64,000 nucleotides of DNA from Phocaeicola dorei (GCF_013009555.1 NZ_CP046176.1:4557501-4621500); one strand, 5' to 3'. Shown: positions 49,126 to 58,901, counted from the stretch's first letter. The notes: generated from the letters alone by a model not told the origin. Numbers and translations are program-made.

Positions 49126-51318
49126 ATGAAGAAAACCTATTCTATCCTTTGCGCATTTGTATTGGCAGGCTCGTTCTTCGGCTGTTCCACAACACAGCAG
49201 AAGACAAGCGAAACTGACTACACGCAGTATGTTAACACGTTCATCGGAGCAGCAGACAACGGACATACCTTTCCCGGTGCCTGCCGTCCTTTCAGCATGA
49301 TCCAGACAAGCCCCGTAACCGGAGCTATCGGCTGGAGATATTGCTCGGAATATGTGTACACCGACTCCCTGATATGGGGATTTACCCAAACACACCTTAA
49401 TGGAACAGGGTGTATGGATTTGGGAGATATCCTGGTGATGCCAGTTACCGGCACACGCGCCCGTGCCTGGGACGCTTATCGCAGCCACTTCCCCAAAGAC
49501 AAGGAAGCAGCGACTCCCGGATACTACACCGTAGAGCTGACTGATCCCGGCGTGAAAGCCGAACTGACCGTCTCTCCCCATGCCGCCCTACACCGTTATA
49601 CCTATCATAACGCCGACTCGGCATCTGTATTGATTGACCTTCAGCACGGACCTGCGTGGAACGAAAACCAATATCATTCGCAAGTACAAAGTTGCGAAAC
49701 CAATTGGGAAGATGCACAAACTTTGACCGGACATGTACGCAACAGCGTATGGGTGAACCAGGATTGCTTTTTTGTTATGAAGTTCAATCGTCCCGTCATA
49801 GATACCCTGTATCTGCCCATGGCCGAAACAGAAAAAGGGAAACGTATCATCGCTACTTTTGACATGGAGCCGGGAGAGGAACTGCTGATGAAAGTAGCCA
49901 TGTCCACCACCGGCGTGGATGGAGCCAAGAAGAATATGGAAGCGGAAATAGCCGACTGGAATTTTGAAGGAGTGAAGCAAGCAGCACACGACGAATGGAA
50001 TAATTATCTGAGCCGCATTGAAATAACCGGTACGGATGATGAGAAGACCAACTTCTATACTAGCTTCTACCATGCCCTGATACAGCCCAACCAAATCTCG
50101 GACGTAGACGGATGGTACCGTAATGCAGCCGATTCCATCGTTAAAGCCGGTAACGGAGCTTTTTATTCCACTTTCTCCTTATGGGACACTTACCGTGCCG
50201 CCCATCCGTTTTACACCTTAATGGTTCCTGAAAAAGTAGATGGATTCGTCAATTCATTGGTAGAACAGGCTGAAGTACAGGGCTTCCTGCCTATCTGGGG
50301 ACTTTGGGGAAAAGAAACATATACCATGATTGGCAACCACGGTGTTTCAGTTATCGCCGAAGCTTACCGCAAAGGCTTCCGAGGCTTTGATGCCGAGCGT
50401 GCCTTCAATGCTATCAAAAATACCCAAACCGTATCTCATAAACTGAAATCCGATTGGGAAACTTATATGAAATACGGTTATTTCCCTACTGACTTGATTA
50501 AGACAGAATCAGTATCCTCTACGCTGGAATCGGTATATGATGATTACGCCGCAGCCGATATGGCCCAACGTATGGGTAAAGAGGAAGATGCCGCTTATTT
50601 TGCCAAACGTGCCGATTTTTATAAGAACCTGTTCGATACTGAAACGCAATTCATGCGTCCCCGCAATGCTGACGGGAGTTGGAAATCTCCTTTCAACCCT
50701 AGTCAGGTTGCCCACATGGAAAGTACCGGTGGAGACTATACCGAAGGTAATGCATGGCAGTACACTTGGCATGTGCAACATGATGTGCCGGGGCTTATTG
50801 AGTTATTCGGCGGAGAACAAGCATTCTTAAACAAATTGGATTCTTTATTCACCTTGAAACTGGAAACCACCCAGGCAGATGTTACCGGCTTGATCGGTCA
50901 ATACGCACACGGCAATGAACCCAGCCATCACATTACTTATTTATATACGTTGGCAGGTCGCCCCGAACGTACCCAAGAACTGATCCGTGAAATCTTTGAT
51001 ACGCAATATCATCCCGAACCCGACGGACTCTGTGGCAATGATGACTGCGGACAGATGTCAGCATGGTATATGTTCTCTGCTATGGGGTTCTATCCGGTAG
51101 ATCCGGTAAGTGGCAATTATGTATTCGGCGCCCCACAGATGCCTGAAATTGTATTGAACCTGGCCGATGGAAAGACTTTCACGATCATTGCCGAAGGATT
51201 ATCAAAGGAACACAAGTATATTGACAGTATTACACTGAACGGTGAACCTTATACAAAGAATTATATCTCGCATGAAGATATCCTAAAGGGCGGGACTTTG
51301 GTGTATAAGATGAAATAA
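49126..51318 (+). CDS. GH92 alpha-mannosidase, lipoprotein
   Basis: A 730-residue enzyme with lipobox FFGC (MKKTYSILCAFVLAGSFFGCS). It opens with TDYTQYVNTFIGAADNGHTFPGACRPFSMIQ, a GH92 start. The catalytic part has GGDYTEGNAWQYTWHVQHD (with the proposed acid Glu), GNEPSHHITYLY and DGLCGNDDCGQMSAWYMFSAMGFYPVDP (with the catalytic Asp). GH92 enzymes are calcium-dependent exo-alpha-mannosidases, mostly alpha-1,2 but also 1,3 or 1,4, acting on host N-glycans or yeast mannan. It stands alone, without susCD or regulator next to it on the same strand. Confidence 0.94.
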   Translation: MKKTYSILCAFVLAGSFFGCSTTQQKTSETDYTQYVNTFIGAADNGHTFPGACRPFSMIQTSPVTGAIGWRYCSEYVYTDSLIWGFTQTHLNGTGCMDLGDILVMPVTGTRARAWDAYRSHFPKDKEAATPGYYTVELTDPGVKAELTVSPHAALHRYTYHNADSASVLIDLQHGPAWNENQYHSQVQSCETNWEDAQTLTGHVRNSVWVNQDCFFVMKFNRPVIDTLYLPMAETEKGKRIIATFDMEPGEELLMKVAMSTTGVDGAKKNMEAEIADWNFEGVKQAAHDEWNNYLSRIEITGTDDEKTNFYTSFYHALIQPNQISDVDGWYRNAADSIVKAGNGAFYSTFSLWDTYRAAHPFYTLMVPEKVDGFVNSLVEQAEVQGFLPIWGLWGKETYTMIGNHGVSVIAEAYRKGFRGFDAERAFNAIKNTQTVSHKLKSDWETYMKYGYFPTDLIKTESVSSTLESVYDDYAAADMAQRMGKEEDAAYFAKRADFYKNLFDTETQFMRPRNADGSWKSPFNPSQVAHMESTGGDYTEGNAWQYTWHVQHDVPGLIELFGGEQAFLNKLDSLFTLKLETTQADVTGLIGQYAHGNEPSHHITYLYTLAGRPERTQELIREIFDTQYHPEPDGLCGNDDCGQMSAWYMFSAMGFYPVDPVSGNYVFGAPQMPEIVLNLADGKTFTIIAEGLSKEHKYIDSITLNGEPYTKNYISHEDILKGGTLVYKMK

Positions 51319-51334
51319 GGAATCTACCTCATTA

Positions 51335-51383
51335 CAGGAAGAGGGTATGTATAGCTGGAGCCGACTGTCATACCCTCTTCCTG
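51335..51383 (+). terminator. Terminator of the GH92 gene
   Basis: CAGGAAGAGGGTATG (51335-51349) and CATACCCTCTTCCTG (51369-51383) are a perfect 15-bp stem with a 19-nt loop, followed by a pyrimidine-rich stretch. Confidence 0.7.
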
Positions 51384-51574
51384 CTTTCTGTTCCTGATGC
51401 TTTTCAAAGGATCATAATGCTCCAGGTATTTATGCCCTTATCCATGAAACATGATCATTATCATTATCAGCATAACTTCTGTTTTAGATATCTTGTAATT
51501 GCCATATTAAATTGTTGCCATGAACCATGTCAAGTCAGAACATGATATAATAGGCAAAACAAAAATACAACTCT

Positions 51575-51630
51575 TATATTTGCTCAATCCAAACTTTATT
51601 GCGTTATTTGCGTTACATGTTTTATGTAAC
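51575..51630 (+). promoter_or_regulatory. Candidate promoter and operator of the ATPase gene
   Basis: TATATTTG (51575-51582) matches the -7 consensus. GTTACAT (51612-51618) and ATGTAAC (51624-51630) form a 7-bp inverted repeat between it and the start codon at 51643, a position suited to a repressor. Confidence 0.4.
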
Positions 51631-51642
51631 ATAAAAACTGCA

Positions 51643-52773
51643 ATGAAGAGTATTTCTACTAATCCATTTTTAATAACCGGTTACCAAGGGCCCGACTATT
51701 TCTGTGACCGCGAAAAAGAAACAGCTTCTTTAATGTCAGCATTAAAGAATGGCAGAAATATTACATTAATCAGTCCGCGCCGTATGGGAAAGACAGGACT
51801 AATAAAGAATGTATTTTACTATATTCAAAAAGAAAATAAATCTGCCGCCTGTTTTTATCTGGATATATTTTCAACCCAGAATCTTCAGGAGTTTGTATCT
51901 CTACTGGGACGAAGTGTGTTGGGGAAATTAGATACCTTATCACAGAGTACCTTAAAATCGCTATTCTCATTCTTTAAAAGTTGCCGTCCGGTCATCAGCG
52001 CCGATGAAATTACAGGAATGCCATCTGTAACACTCGACTTTATTCCGGAACGTTCAGAAGAAACCTTGAAAGAGATTTTCACCTACCTAAACCAATCGGG
52101 AGTAGAATGTTATATAGCCATTGACGAATTCCAGCAAATAATGGAATATCCGGAGAAAGGAGTGGAAGGCCTGTTGAGATCGTATATCCAGTTCACCCCG
52201 AATGTGCATTTTATCTTTTCGGGCAGCAAAAAGCATTTGATGGAGTCTATCTTCTTTTCCATCAAAAGACCTTTTTACCAATCTACGCAGAAACTTTTCC
52301 TGGCCCCTATTCCTTATACTCCTTACCGGGAGTTTGCCAAGAAACTGTTTGATGAAAGGAAAAAAACTTTGCAGGAAAATATCTTCCATGAAATTTATCA
52401 ATCGGTAAAAGGACATACGTGGTATATGCAATATCTTTTAAACAGATTGTATTCATTGCCACAGCAGACTCCGACCATAGAGCTGTTGCATACACTCATC
52501 CAGGAAATCATACAGGAGGAAGAATATACTTATCAAACCTATTTCCAGTTTTTAACTTCCAATCAGATTCAGTTGCTGAAAGCTATAGCCAAAGAGGAAA
52601 TTGTAAATGAGATTAACAGTGCCACATTCATAAAGAAATATGATTTAAAAGGAGCCAGCAGCATAAATGTAGCATTAAAGTCTTTAATTAATAAGGAGTT
52701 TGTCTTAAAAGAGCAGCAAGGATATATAGTATACGATCGTTTTTTGGCAATTTGGCTCAAAGGACTAGTATGA
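51643..52773 (+). CDS. Archaeal-type ATPase (AAA/STAND-like P-loop NTPase)
   Basis: A 376-residue protein from the ATG at 51643 (MKSISTNPFLITGYQGPDYF). In-frame codons upstream exist but fall across the promoter and operator. The Walker A is SPRRMGKTG (GKT at 49-51) and the Walker B CYIAIDEFQQI; FIFSGSKKHLM resembles sensor 1. The C-terminus has a winged-helix-like region (LKGASSINVALKSLINKEFVLKEQQGYIVYDRFLAIWLKG). This is the ATPase_2/DUF234-type family, found widely in Bacteroides and archaea with no settled function. It may form a unit with the secreted protein 21 bp downstream. Confidence 0.88.
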   Translation: MKSISTNPFLITGYQGPDYFCDREKETASLMSALKNGRNITLISPRRMGKTGLIKNVFYYIQKENKSAACFYLDIFSTQNLQEFVSLLGRSVLGKLDTLSQSTLKSLFSFFKSCRPVISADEITGMPSVTLDFIPERSEETLKEIFTYLNQSGVECYIAIDEFQQIMEYPEKGVEGLLRSYIQFTPNVHFIFSGSKKHLMESIFFSIKRPFYQSTQKLFLAPIPYTPYREFAKKLFDERKKTLQENIFHEIYQSVKGHTWYMQYLLNRLYSLPQQTPTIELLHTLIQEIIQEEEYTYQTYFQFLTSNQIQLLKAIAKEEIVNEINSATFIKKYDLKGASSINVALKSLINKEFVLKEQQGYIVYDRFLAIWLKGLV

Positions 52774-52794
52774 ATAATTAAAATCTCCATCACT

Positions 52795-53436
52795 ATGAAT
52801 ACAAAAGGAATTCTTATTGCAATTCTGGCATTGGGAAGCATAACGTTGATAAATGCCCAACAACCTGCCGGCTATTTCTTCAAGGAATTTACTCCAGGAA
52901 AAGTTTTATTGAAAAACAAACAGTTTGCCAAAGGGAAATTTAACTATGACTGTATAAACAAGGAAATGCATTTTTTGAATGAATCGACAGACATGGTTAT
53001 AGAGAATTTGGAAGATATTGATACAGTAGTCATTGATATACACCGCTTTATTCCGTTTGAGGGACATTTTATGGAAGTGATGACTGATCAGCATACCACT
53101 CTTTTTATAGACTGGAAAGTAAAGCCAAAAGATATCGGGAAGAAAGGAGCTATGGGAACAGTTACTCATGGCAGTGTTCAAGCAATTGATGTCAATACAC
53201 GCTTCCAACGTGTTAACGGTGAACAGAATTTAGACCTTTCGGTCTATAAAATGGTAACGGAAAATGTTTATTACACTCAGATTAAAGGCAAGTTGAGAAG
53301 CTTTCGAAATATCCATTCACTTCTGAAATTGTATTCAAAAGATAAGCAACAACTTATCAAAGAGTTCATTGAAACAGAAAAGATTAAGATAGAAAAACCC
53401 AAAGATATACTAAAAGTCTTGAAACGGTTTCAATAA
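52795..53436 (+). CDS. Secreted protein of unknown function
   Basis: A 213-residue protein with signal peptide MNTKGILIAILALGSITLINAQ. I recognise no family. Mature features are beta-rich sequence with FFKEFTPGKVLLKNKQFAKGKFNYD near the N-terminus, HRFIPFEGHFMEV in the middle, and a lysine-rich helical C-terminus (KDKQQLIKEFIETEKIKIEKPKDILKVLKRF). It follows the ATPase by 21 bp on the same strand. The stop codon lies inside the left arm of the compound hairpin at 53432-53522. Confidence 0.8.
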   Translation: MNTKGILIAILALGSITLINAQQPAGYFFKEFTPGKVLLKNKQFAKGKFNYDCINKEMHFLNESTDMVIENLEDIDTVVIDIHRFIPFEGHFMEVMTDQHTTLFIDWKVKPKDIGKKGAMGTVTHGSVQAIDVNTRFQRVNGEQNLDLSVYKMVTENVYYTQIKGKLRSFRNIHSLLKLYSKDKQQLIKEFIETEKIKIEKPKDILKVLKRFQ

Positions 53437-53522
53437 AAGAAGGTGTCCGAAAAGTGAAGTGCCCTCTAAAAGTTTTATGTCTAACTTTTGGAGGCTGTCC
53501 ATTTCAGACACCTTCTTTTATT
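53432..53522. repeat. Compound inverted repeat, terminator or MITE-like element
   Basis: The outer arms AATAAAAGAAGGTGTC (53432-53447) and GACACCTTCTTTTATT (53507-53522) are a perfect 16-bp inverted repeat. Within them CCTCTAAAAGTT (53463-53474) and AACTTTTGGAGG (53483-53494) form a second 12-bp stem with one G-U pair. It separates the convergent secreted-protein and susD genes and includes the stop codon of the former. The GGTGTC...GACACC ends resemble terminal inverted repeats of insertion sequences, but no transposase is present. Confidence 0.65.
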
Positions 53523-53536
53523 ATATAACTAATACT

Positions 53537-55126
53537 TTATTTTCCTCCACTAGATTCATATCCTGGTGTCTGCTTCAATGCCGAATTATTAGTCAATGTA
53601 TTCTTATCAATAGGCCAAAGCAAACGGGTTGCTTCTGCTGTAGTATGTTCCAATACATATTCATCACCTGCTAAGCGCAGATCATACCAACGTTTTCCTT
53701 CAACCATAAACTCACGCATACGTTCTTTTAGAACAGCTTCCATTGCACCGGCATTATCCGGTTTTACAGACTTATTATCCGCATAAAGTGCGGCATCATT
53801 ATCATTGGGATATTGTACTTCCGGATGTGCATTAAAATAATCTTCACCATAGGCACGTTTACGTACTGCATTAATTTCTTCCACAGGGTCCTCTCCTAAA
53901 AAAGCCTTAGCTTGAGCTAACAACAACAAGCAATCTGCATACCGATAAACAGGATAATCATCCAATGGACTACGCGTATCAGCCCCATCAAGCAATGTAC
54001 CCAAAAACTTGGCCGGATACAACCCATAAAGAGATAAAGTTCCATCTTCCTTTTTTTCATAAGCAGCCTGAAGTGTGCTTCGCTTACGGGTATCGTTATC
54101 ATTAAAGCATTTAGTATACACATCCTTATTAACTGGGTAACGGATCGTACCATTCACTTTCACTTTATCACCCAATGAACTAATGGGATTACCATTCTCA
54201 TCCATATATCCGAATAATATATTTTGCTGTGGAAACATATTATTATTATATGTTACATCCCCCCACATATTATATTCATCGCGTGCATTGCGAATCGCAA
54301 ATATTATCTCTTTATTATTCTTGTTATCATAAGAAAATACTTCAGAGAAATCCTCCAACAAACCAAATTTATCGGTTTGATTTCTCACTTCCTGCAATGC
54401 ATTTTTCGCTGTTGTATAATCTTCGTTACCACCTCCCATGTGTTTTCCTCTCCACATATATACTTCACCCTTCAACATCATGGTAGCTGCTTTAGACCAA
54501 AAATAACGCTGAGAATCATTTCTAAACCCATAATTATCCCCAAAAGCAGTTTCTGAAGCCTGTAAATCATCAACAATCAATTTCATTACGTCAGCAGCAG
54601 AAGAAGCTGGTCTTGCTAAATTTCCAAGATCCAAGCTCGACCCTTCCGAGAAATCGGTCCATATCACTACATCTCCATAAGATCGTAACAACTGAAAGTA
54701 AAGGAAAGCACGGATACCATAAACTTCGCCCAGATAATATTTCTTGGTACTTTCATTCATCGACATACCTTCCACCTTGTTTATCATCAGATTAGCCTGA
54801 TTAATCACCTCATATAAATTTCCAAAATTAGAAACAACCGTATTCACATCGTTCAAACTGTTGTTCCACATACGTTCATTACCCTGGGTAGCACTACCAA
54901 ATGTTGACTCTCCAAAATAATAATCCGCACGAGGTTCTCCAAAAAGAAAAATGCTATAACTACATTTCTCTCTAAACTTAGAATGTAACCCCACATTAAA
55001 AGCATCCACCTGTGCTTCTGTCTGCCAATATTTATTATCGGCAATACTACTTATTGGCTCCAAATCCAAAGAATTACACCCGGTAAAAGCTATGCCAACC
55101 ATTAAATATGCTAATATTTTTTTCAT
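53537..55126 (-). CDS. SusD/RagB family lipoprotein (pair A)
   Basis: A 529-residue lipoprotein with lipobox FTGC (MKKILAYLMVGIAFTGCNSLDLEP). SusD features are SIADNKYWQTEAQVDAF, the helical YGIRAFLYFQLLRSYGDVVIW block, YPVYRYADCLLLLAQAKAFLGED and the terminal EFMVEGKRWYDLRLAG. It should bind a glycan or peptide ligand at the surface above the SusC barrel encoded 15 bp upstream. No degradative enzyme is linked within the window, so the ligand cannot be inferred. Confidence 0.96.
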   Translation of the reverse strand: MKKILAYLMVGIAFTGCNSLDLEPISSIADNKYWQTEAQVDAFNVGLHSKFREKCSYSIFLFGEPRADYYFGESTFGSATQGNERMWNNSLNDVNTVVSNFGNLYEVINQANLMINKVEGMSMNESTKKYYLGEVYGIRAFLYFQLLRSYGDVVIWTDFSEGSSLDLGNLARPASSAADVMKLIVDDLQASETAFGDNYGFRNDSQRYFWSKAATMMLKGEVYMWRGKHMGGGNEDYTTAKNALQEVRNQTDKFGLLEDFSEVFSYDNKNNKEIIFAIRNARDEYNMWGDVTYNNNMFPQQNILFGYMDENGNPISSLGDKVKVNGTIRYPVNKDVYTKCFNDNDTRKRSTLQAAYEKKEDGTLSLYGLYPAKFLGTLLDGADTRSPLDDYPVYRYADCLLLLAQAKAFLGEDPVEEINAVRKRAYGEDYFNAHPEVQYPNDNDAALYADNKSVKPDNAGAMEAVLKERMREFMVEGKRWYDLRLAGDEYVLEHTTAEATRLLWPIDKNTLTNNSALKQTPGYESSGGK

Positions 55127-55141
55127 AATGAGTCTTGTTGA

Positions 55142-58100
55142 TTAAAATGAAACAGATAAACCAAATAATACAGTTCTTGGAGTAGGATAACGTCCATTAT
55201 CAATACCACGACCATATTCTGTACTTACAGCCGGTTCCGGAGATGTACCTTCATAACCAGTTATATAAAACAAATTCTGACCTGTGACATAAACAGAAGC
55301 ATCCGTCATGAAACATTTACTGATTAGTGATTTCGGTAATGTATAACTTAATGTAAGCTCTCGCAAACACAAATAATCCCCCTTTTCATAATAATGAGAA
55401 TTGTTGTTATCAGCAGCAGTTAAACCATTATTAGAACGTGTGATATTCTTTTTGATATTCTGATCGCCAAAATAATATTTAGATAAATCTGTGTTCGGAT
55501 TATCTTCTGTCCACATATCTTTCACATCAGTTATAATATTCCATGTGCCTTGATACTGGCCCAATGTACGAGCCTTTAAATCATTATACAATGTATGTCC
55601 TAATGCATAATCAAAACGTCCATACAACGACCAATTTTTATAGCTGAATGTAGTAGAGAATCCACCGGTTATATTAGGAAATATATTACCAACGACATAA
55701 CGGTCATATGAATCTATCACATCATTTCCATCCATATCCTCCCAACAAACATCTCCTGGTTCAATAGGTTTCCAACCTTGTTTACCTGCATATTCTGCTG
55801 CCTTACCCGGACCATACAAATTTGCGACATTATCAATTCGATTGTTTGCATATTTTTTTACATCATCCCAATCTTTAAAAATATGATTTTGTTTATAGGC
55901 AATAAGCTCACCTAACTTTCCACCTTCCTGACGGCCGCCAACCCATACTAACTCTCCTTTATTAGGATCCCATACCTGAGCACCACCTACACGGTTATTA
56001 ACCTCCTTATTGTCAGGCAATTTTATAATTTTATTAGCTACAGTAGAAAGGTTTGCTGTCATATCCCAAGTGAATCCACCTTTATTTATGATATTAGCAC
56101 GTACTTCCGCTTCAAAACCAGAATTACGAAGAGTACCCAAATTAGTAGCAATCTTATCAAATCCTGTATACCCTGGTAAAGCAAGATCGGTAAGCAAATC
56201 TTTTGTCTTGCGATTATAATAATCCAGAATAAAGCTCAAACGATTATTGAAGAAACCAATATCAAGTCCGGCTTCAAAGCTTTGGCTCTGTTCCCAACGT
56301 AACCCTGTATTAACCAATGCACTATTGTATATACCGGTTTCACCACCATAAGGTTTCGTTGTTGCATACTCACCATATACCGTATAATTACCTAAACCGT
56401 TCACATTACCATTCACACCATAACTAAGACGAGGTTTAAAGGTGGAAATCAAATCAGAAACGTTGGAATCCTTCCAAAACTGCTCTTCTGTAATATTCCA
56501 TCCGGCAGAAACTCCAGGGAAAAATCCCCATCTATTATCCTTCAATTTAGAAATACCATCATAACGGAACACAACAGAAAGTAAGTATTTCATTTCATAG
56601 TTATAATTCAGACGTCCAAAACTAGAAAGTATTCGATAAGCACTCTTAGTAGTACTAGTTTCAGTGCGAGTTGCGCCTACATTTAAAGTAGGGATATCAT
56701 CAGTAGGAGAATTTTGAGTTTTTGCCGCAAGCTTAAACTGATCATAAGTAAAATATTCACCCCCTAACATGACCTCCAAATTATGCTTATCAGCAAAAGT
56801 GTCGGTATAAGTCAATGTAGCATTATATTGCTGTTGAGTATAACGTTCCTGCTCCACAGAAGCCTCACGTGTTGTATTTGTATCTTTATTCTCCAATTGG
56901 TACGCTTTATTAAATTTTTCCACCATGTAATCATAACGATACAAAGAAGCGTTACCGTTTAACACTAATTTCTTTGGAAGAATATCCAATTTAAATCCTA
57001 TATTATAAGTGCTTTTATTCGTTCCGTCAGAATACAGTAATTTATCTCTGAAATAAGCGGGATTACCATCGGAAATATTAGTATCAGCCGAATTAGGACT
57101 ACCATCCTCATTCCAAGGATTCCAAGTAGGACGCATACCACGTGTACGATAAAAGAACTCATAAGTACCTGTCCATGACAATGTAGGCTGTGTAGACCAG
57201 GAATAAGTAGTTCCTGCATTTATTGTCAAAAATGGGAAGAGCTTATAGGAGCCGTTCAAGGAGCCATTAAAACGTTGATAACCAGTTCCAACGACCTGAC
57301 CATCCTCATCATAATACCCTAAACTGGCAGCAAAAGTTCCTTTATCATTTCCACCATTGATACTGATATAATGATCTTGCATCAACGCAGGTGAATTAAA
57401 AATCTCATCATCCATAGCTCCATGATAATCTTTATAAACCAACTGTTTACCAGAGTAAGGATCAGTCATCGTCTGCCATCCTTGATTCACCAAATCCTCA
57501 TTGCCTTCCAAATAACGTACATCATAGTTATTTTTAGTTGTACCACAACCATTCTGAGTATCAGGATTCCATCCATCACTATATCCTGCTACCGCTTGGT
57601 TAGCATTTTTAAATCCCAGTCGAGTATAATACAAATAATCACCAGCATTCAGATATTCATATCCTTTGCGGGCAAAGTTCATACCCATCTTGAATTTATA
57701 ATTAACATCTACTTTTCCCTCTTTACCTTTTTTCGTTTCAATCAAGATAACACCCCCATTAGCACGAGCACCATAGATAGCGGTCGATGCAGCATCCTTC
57801 AAAACCTGGATAGATTCTATATCCGAGGAGTTAATATCTGCCATATTATTACGCACTATTCCATCAACAATAATTAATGCGGCACTATTATCCCCCGTAA
57901 TTGTTGCTCCCCCACGCAAAGTTATATTAGGTGAGCTACCTGGCTGCCCTGTAGTATTGACAACACGTAATCCCGATACAGATCCTTGTAATGACTGTCC
58001 CACATTACTATAAGCCGCCTTCTTTAAGACCTGGTCATCCATTTTAGTAATAGCAGTAGTCAAAGCTGCACGTTTTTGAGAACCACCATAGCCGACAACA

Positions 58101-58462
58101 ACAACTTCATCCAAAGTTTGAGTATCATCTTTCAAAATAACATTCAGCGGAGTTCCATTCCATTTCATTTCTTGAGTGATATAACCAACGAAAGAAATCT
58201 GAATAACATCTCCATTCTTTACATCATTTAAAGTGAAATTACCATCAAAATCTGTGATGGTACCATTGGTAGTTCCTTTTACTACCACAGATGCACCAAT
58301 AACAGTTTCCCCTGTAGCATCTTTGACAACACCTGTACAAGTTCCACTCTGTTGTGTGATTTTCAAATCGGTAACGCCGGGACTGGCAACCGCGTATGCT
58401 GCTCCGGTAGAGGCACCCATTAGGAACAGCATCATGCTGACTGATTTTAGTCGTTTTAACAT
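55142..58462 (-). CDS. SusC/RagA family TonB-dependent transporter (pair A)
   Basis: A 1106-residue outer-membrane transporter: signal peptide (MLKRLKSVSMMLFLMGASTG), carboxypeptidase-regulatory-like domain (GVVKDATGETVIGASVVVKG at about 44-63), the box DEVVVVGYG, plug with DNSAALIIVDGIV and ASTAIYGARANGGVILIETKKG, and barrel ending RTVLFGLSVSF. The N-terminal domain is almost identical to that of the second susC (pair B) while the barrels differ strongly. The gene has its own promoter and a hairpin-bearing leader, so pair A is separately transcribed. Confidence 0.97.
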   Translation of the reverse strand: MLKRLKSVSMMLFLMGASTGAAYAVASPGVTDLKITQQSGTCTGVVKDATGETVIGASVVVKGTTNGTITDFDGNFTLNDVKNGDVIQISFVGYITQEMKWNGTPLNVILKDDTQTLDEVVVVGYGGSQKRAALTTAITKMDDQVLKKAAYSNVGQSLQGSVSGLRVVNTTGQPGSSPNITLRGGATITGDNSAALIIVDGIVRNNMADINSSDIESIQVLKDAASTAIYGARANGGVILIETKKGKEGKVDVNYKFKMGMNFARKGYEYLNAGDYLYYTRLGFKNANQAVAGYSDGWNPDTQNGCGTTKNNYDVRYLEGNEDLVNQGWQTMTDPYSGKQLVYKDYHGAMDDEIFNSPALMQDHYISINGGNDKGTFAASLGYYDEDGQVVGTGYQRFNGSLNGSYKLFPFLTINAGTTYSWSTQPTLSWTGTYEFFYRTRGMRPTWNPWNEDGSPNSADTNISDGNPAYFRDKLLYSDGTNKSTYNIGFKLDILPKKLVLNGNASLYRYDYMVEKFNKAYQLENKDTNTTREASVEQERYTQQQYNATLTYTDTFADKHNLEVMLGGEYFTYDQFKLAAKTQNSPTDDIPTLNVGATRTETSTTKSAYRILSSFGRLNYNYEMKYLLSVVFRYDGISKLKDNRWGFFPGVSAGWNITEEQFWKDSNVSDLISTFKPRLSYGVNGNVNGLGNYTVYGEYATTKPYGGETGIYNSALVNTGLRWEQSQSFEAGLDIGFFNNRLSFILDYYNRKTKDLLTDLALPGYTGFDKIATNLGTLRNSGFEAEVRANIINKGGFTWDMTANLSTVANKIIKLPDNKEVNNRVGGAQVWDPNKGELVWVGGRQEGGKLGELIAYKQNHIFKDWDDVKKYANNRIDNVANLYGPGKAAEYAGKQGWKPIEPGDVCWEDMDGNDVIDSYDRYVVGNIFPNITGGFSTTFSYKNWSLYGRFDYALGHTLYNDLKARTLGQYQGTWNIITDVKDMWTEDNPNTDLSKYYFGDQNIKKNITRSNNGLTAADNNNSHYYEKGDYLCLRELTLSYTLPKSLISKCFMTDASVYVTGQNLFYITGYEGTSPEPAVSTEYGRGIDNGRYPTPRTVLFGLSVSF

Positions 58463-58498
58463 AGCTGTGATTCTTTAAATATTTATTAAAAATCAACC

Positions 58499-58522
58499 AG
58501 TTTAAGATATTATTCTTAAACT
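58499..58522 (-). promoter_or_regulatory. Hairpin in the susC (pair A) leader
   Basis: AGTTTAAGA (58499-58507) and TCTTAAACT (58514-58522) form a perfect 9-bp stem with a 6-nt loop about 20 nt after the presumed transcription start. It could affect mRNA stability or be a target of a regulator. Confidence 0.45.
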
Positions 58523-58540
58523 AAACCAAGATTGACGCTG

Positions 58541-58548
58541 CAAATATA
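58541..58548 (-). promoter_or_regulatory. Candidate -7 box of susC (pair A)
   Basis: The minus strand reads TATATTTG 78 bp before the start codon; flanking sequence is very AT-rich and no -33 element is clear. Confidence 0.5.
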
Positions 58549-58853
58549 TAATATATTTGATATATTTAAGAATATAAACAAAAATATTTTATTATAACCT
58601 CCGTTATTTAATAAAACATTAAATCATCACACATTATCATTCACCTTTATTTTATTTATATTCACTTGAAAATAGTTTATTTTATGCATTAATATAACAA
58701 TAGATCACCGCATCACATATGCCCTCGACTATGAAGTTCTTTATTCATGATACTCTTCACTATAATGTTTCATCACACCTTCAGACAGATAAGCGATGCC
58801 TACCTTCAAAAGGTAAAATACACGCTTAAGAAATAAATGCCTTAAATAAAAGC

Positions 58854-58877
58854 AGGGAAGCCTAAAAAGACTTCCCT
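58854..58877 (-). terminator. Terminator of susCD pair B
   Basis: AGGGAAG (58854-58860) and CTTCCCT (58871-58877) form a 7-bp stem with a 10-nt loop; the minus strand continues GCTTTTATTT. It lies 24 bp after the susD stop. Confidence 0.65.
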
Positions 58878-58901
58878 ACAAAATAATATCAATATATATT
58901 C

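Larger units (their letters stand above)
51319..51642. other. 324-bp intergenic region before the ATPase gene
   Basis: Contains the GH92 terminator (51335-51383), then AT-rich sequence with no gene, a -7 box TATATTTG at 51575-51582 and an inverted repeat GTTACAT/ATGTAAC at 51612-51630 directly before the ATPase start. Confidence 0.6.
58463..58901. other. 439-bp region between the two susCD pairs
   Basis: No gene seen. On the minus strand it holds the pair B terminator (58854-58877), AT-rich sequence with TTCATCAC half-motifs near 58622 and 58770 that resemble the palindrome units at 44.5 kb, a -7 box (58541-58548) and a leader hairpin (58499-58522). Confidence 0.6.

Noticed and set aside
58620..58790. 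Further copies of the WTCAC-N4-GTGAW palindrome upstream of susC pair A
   Set aside because: Only TTCATCAC half-motifs are present; the complementary GTGAW arm is missing.
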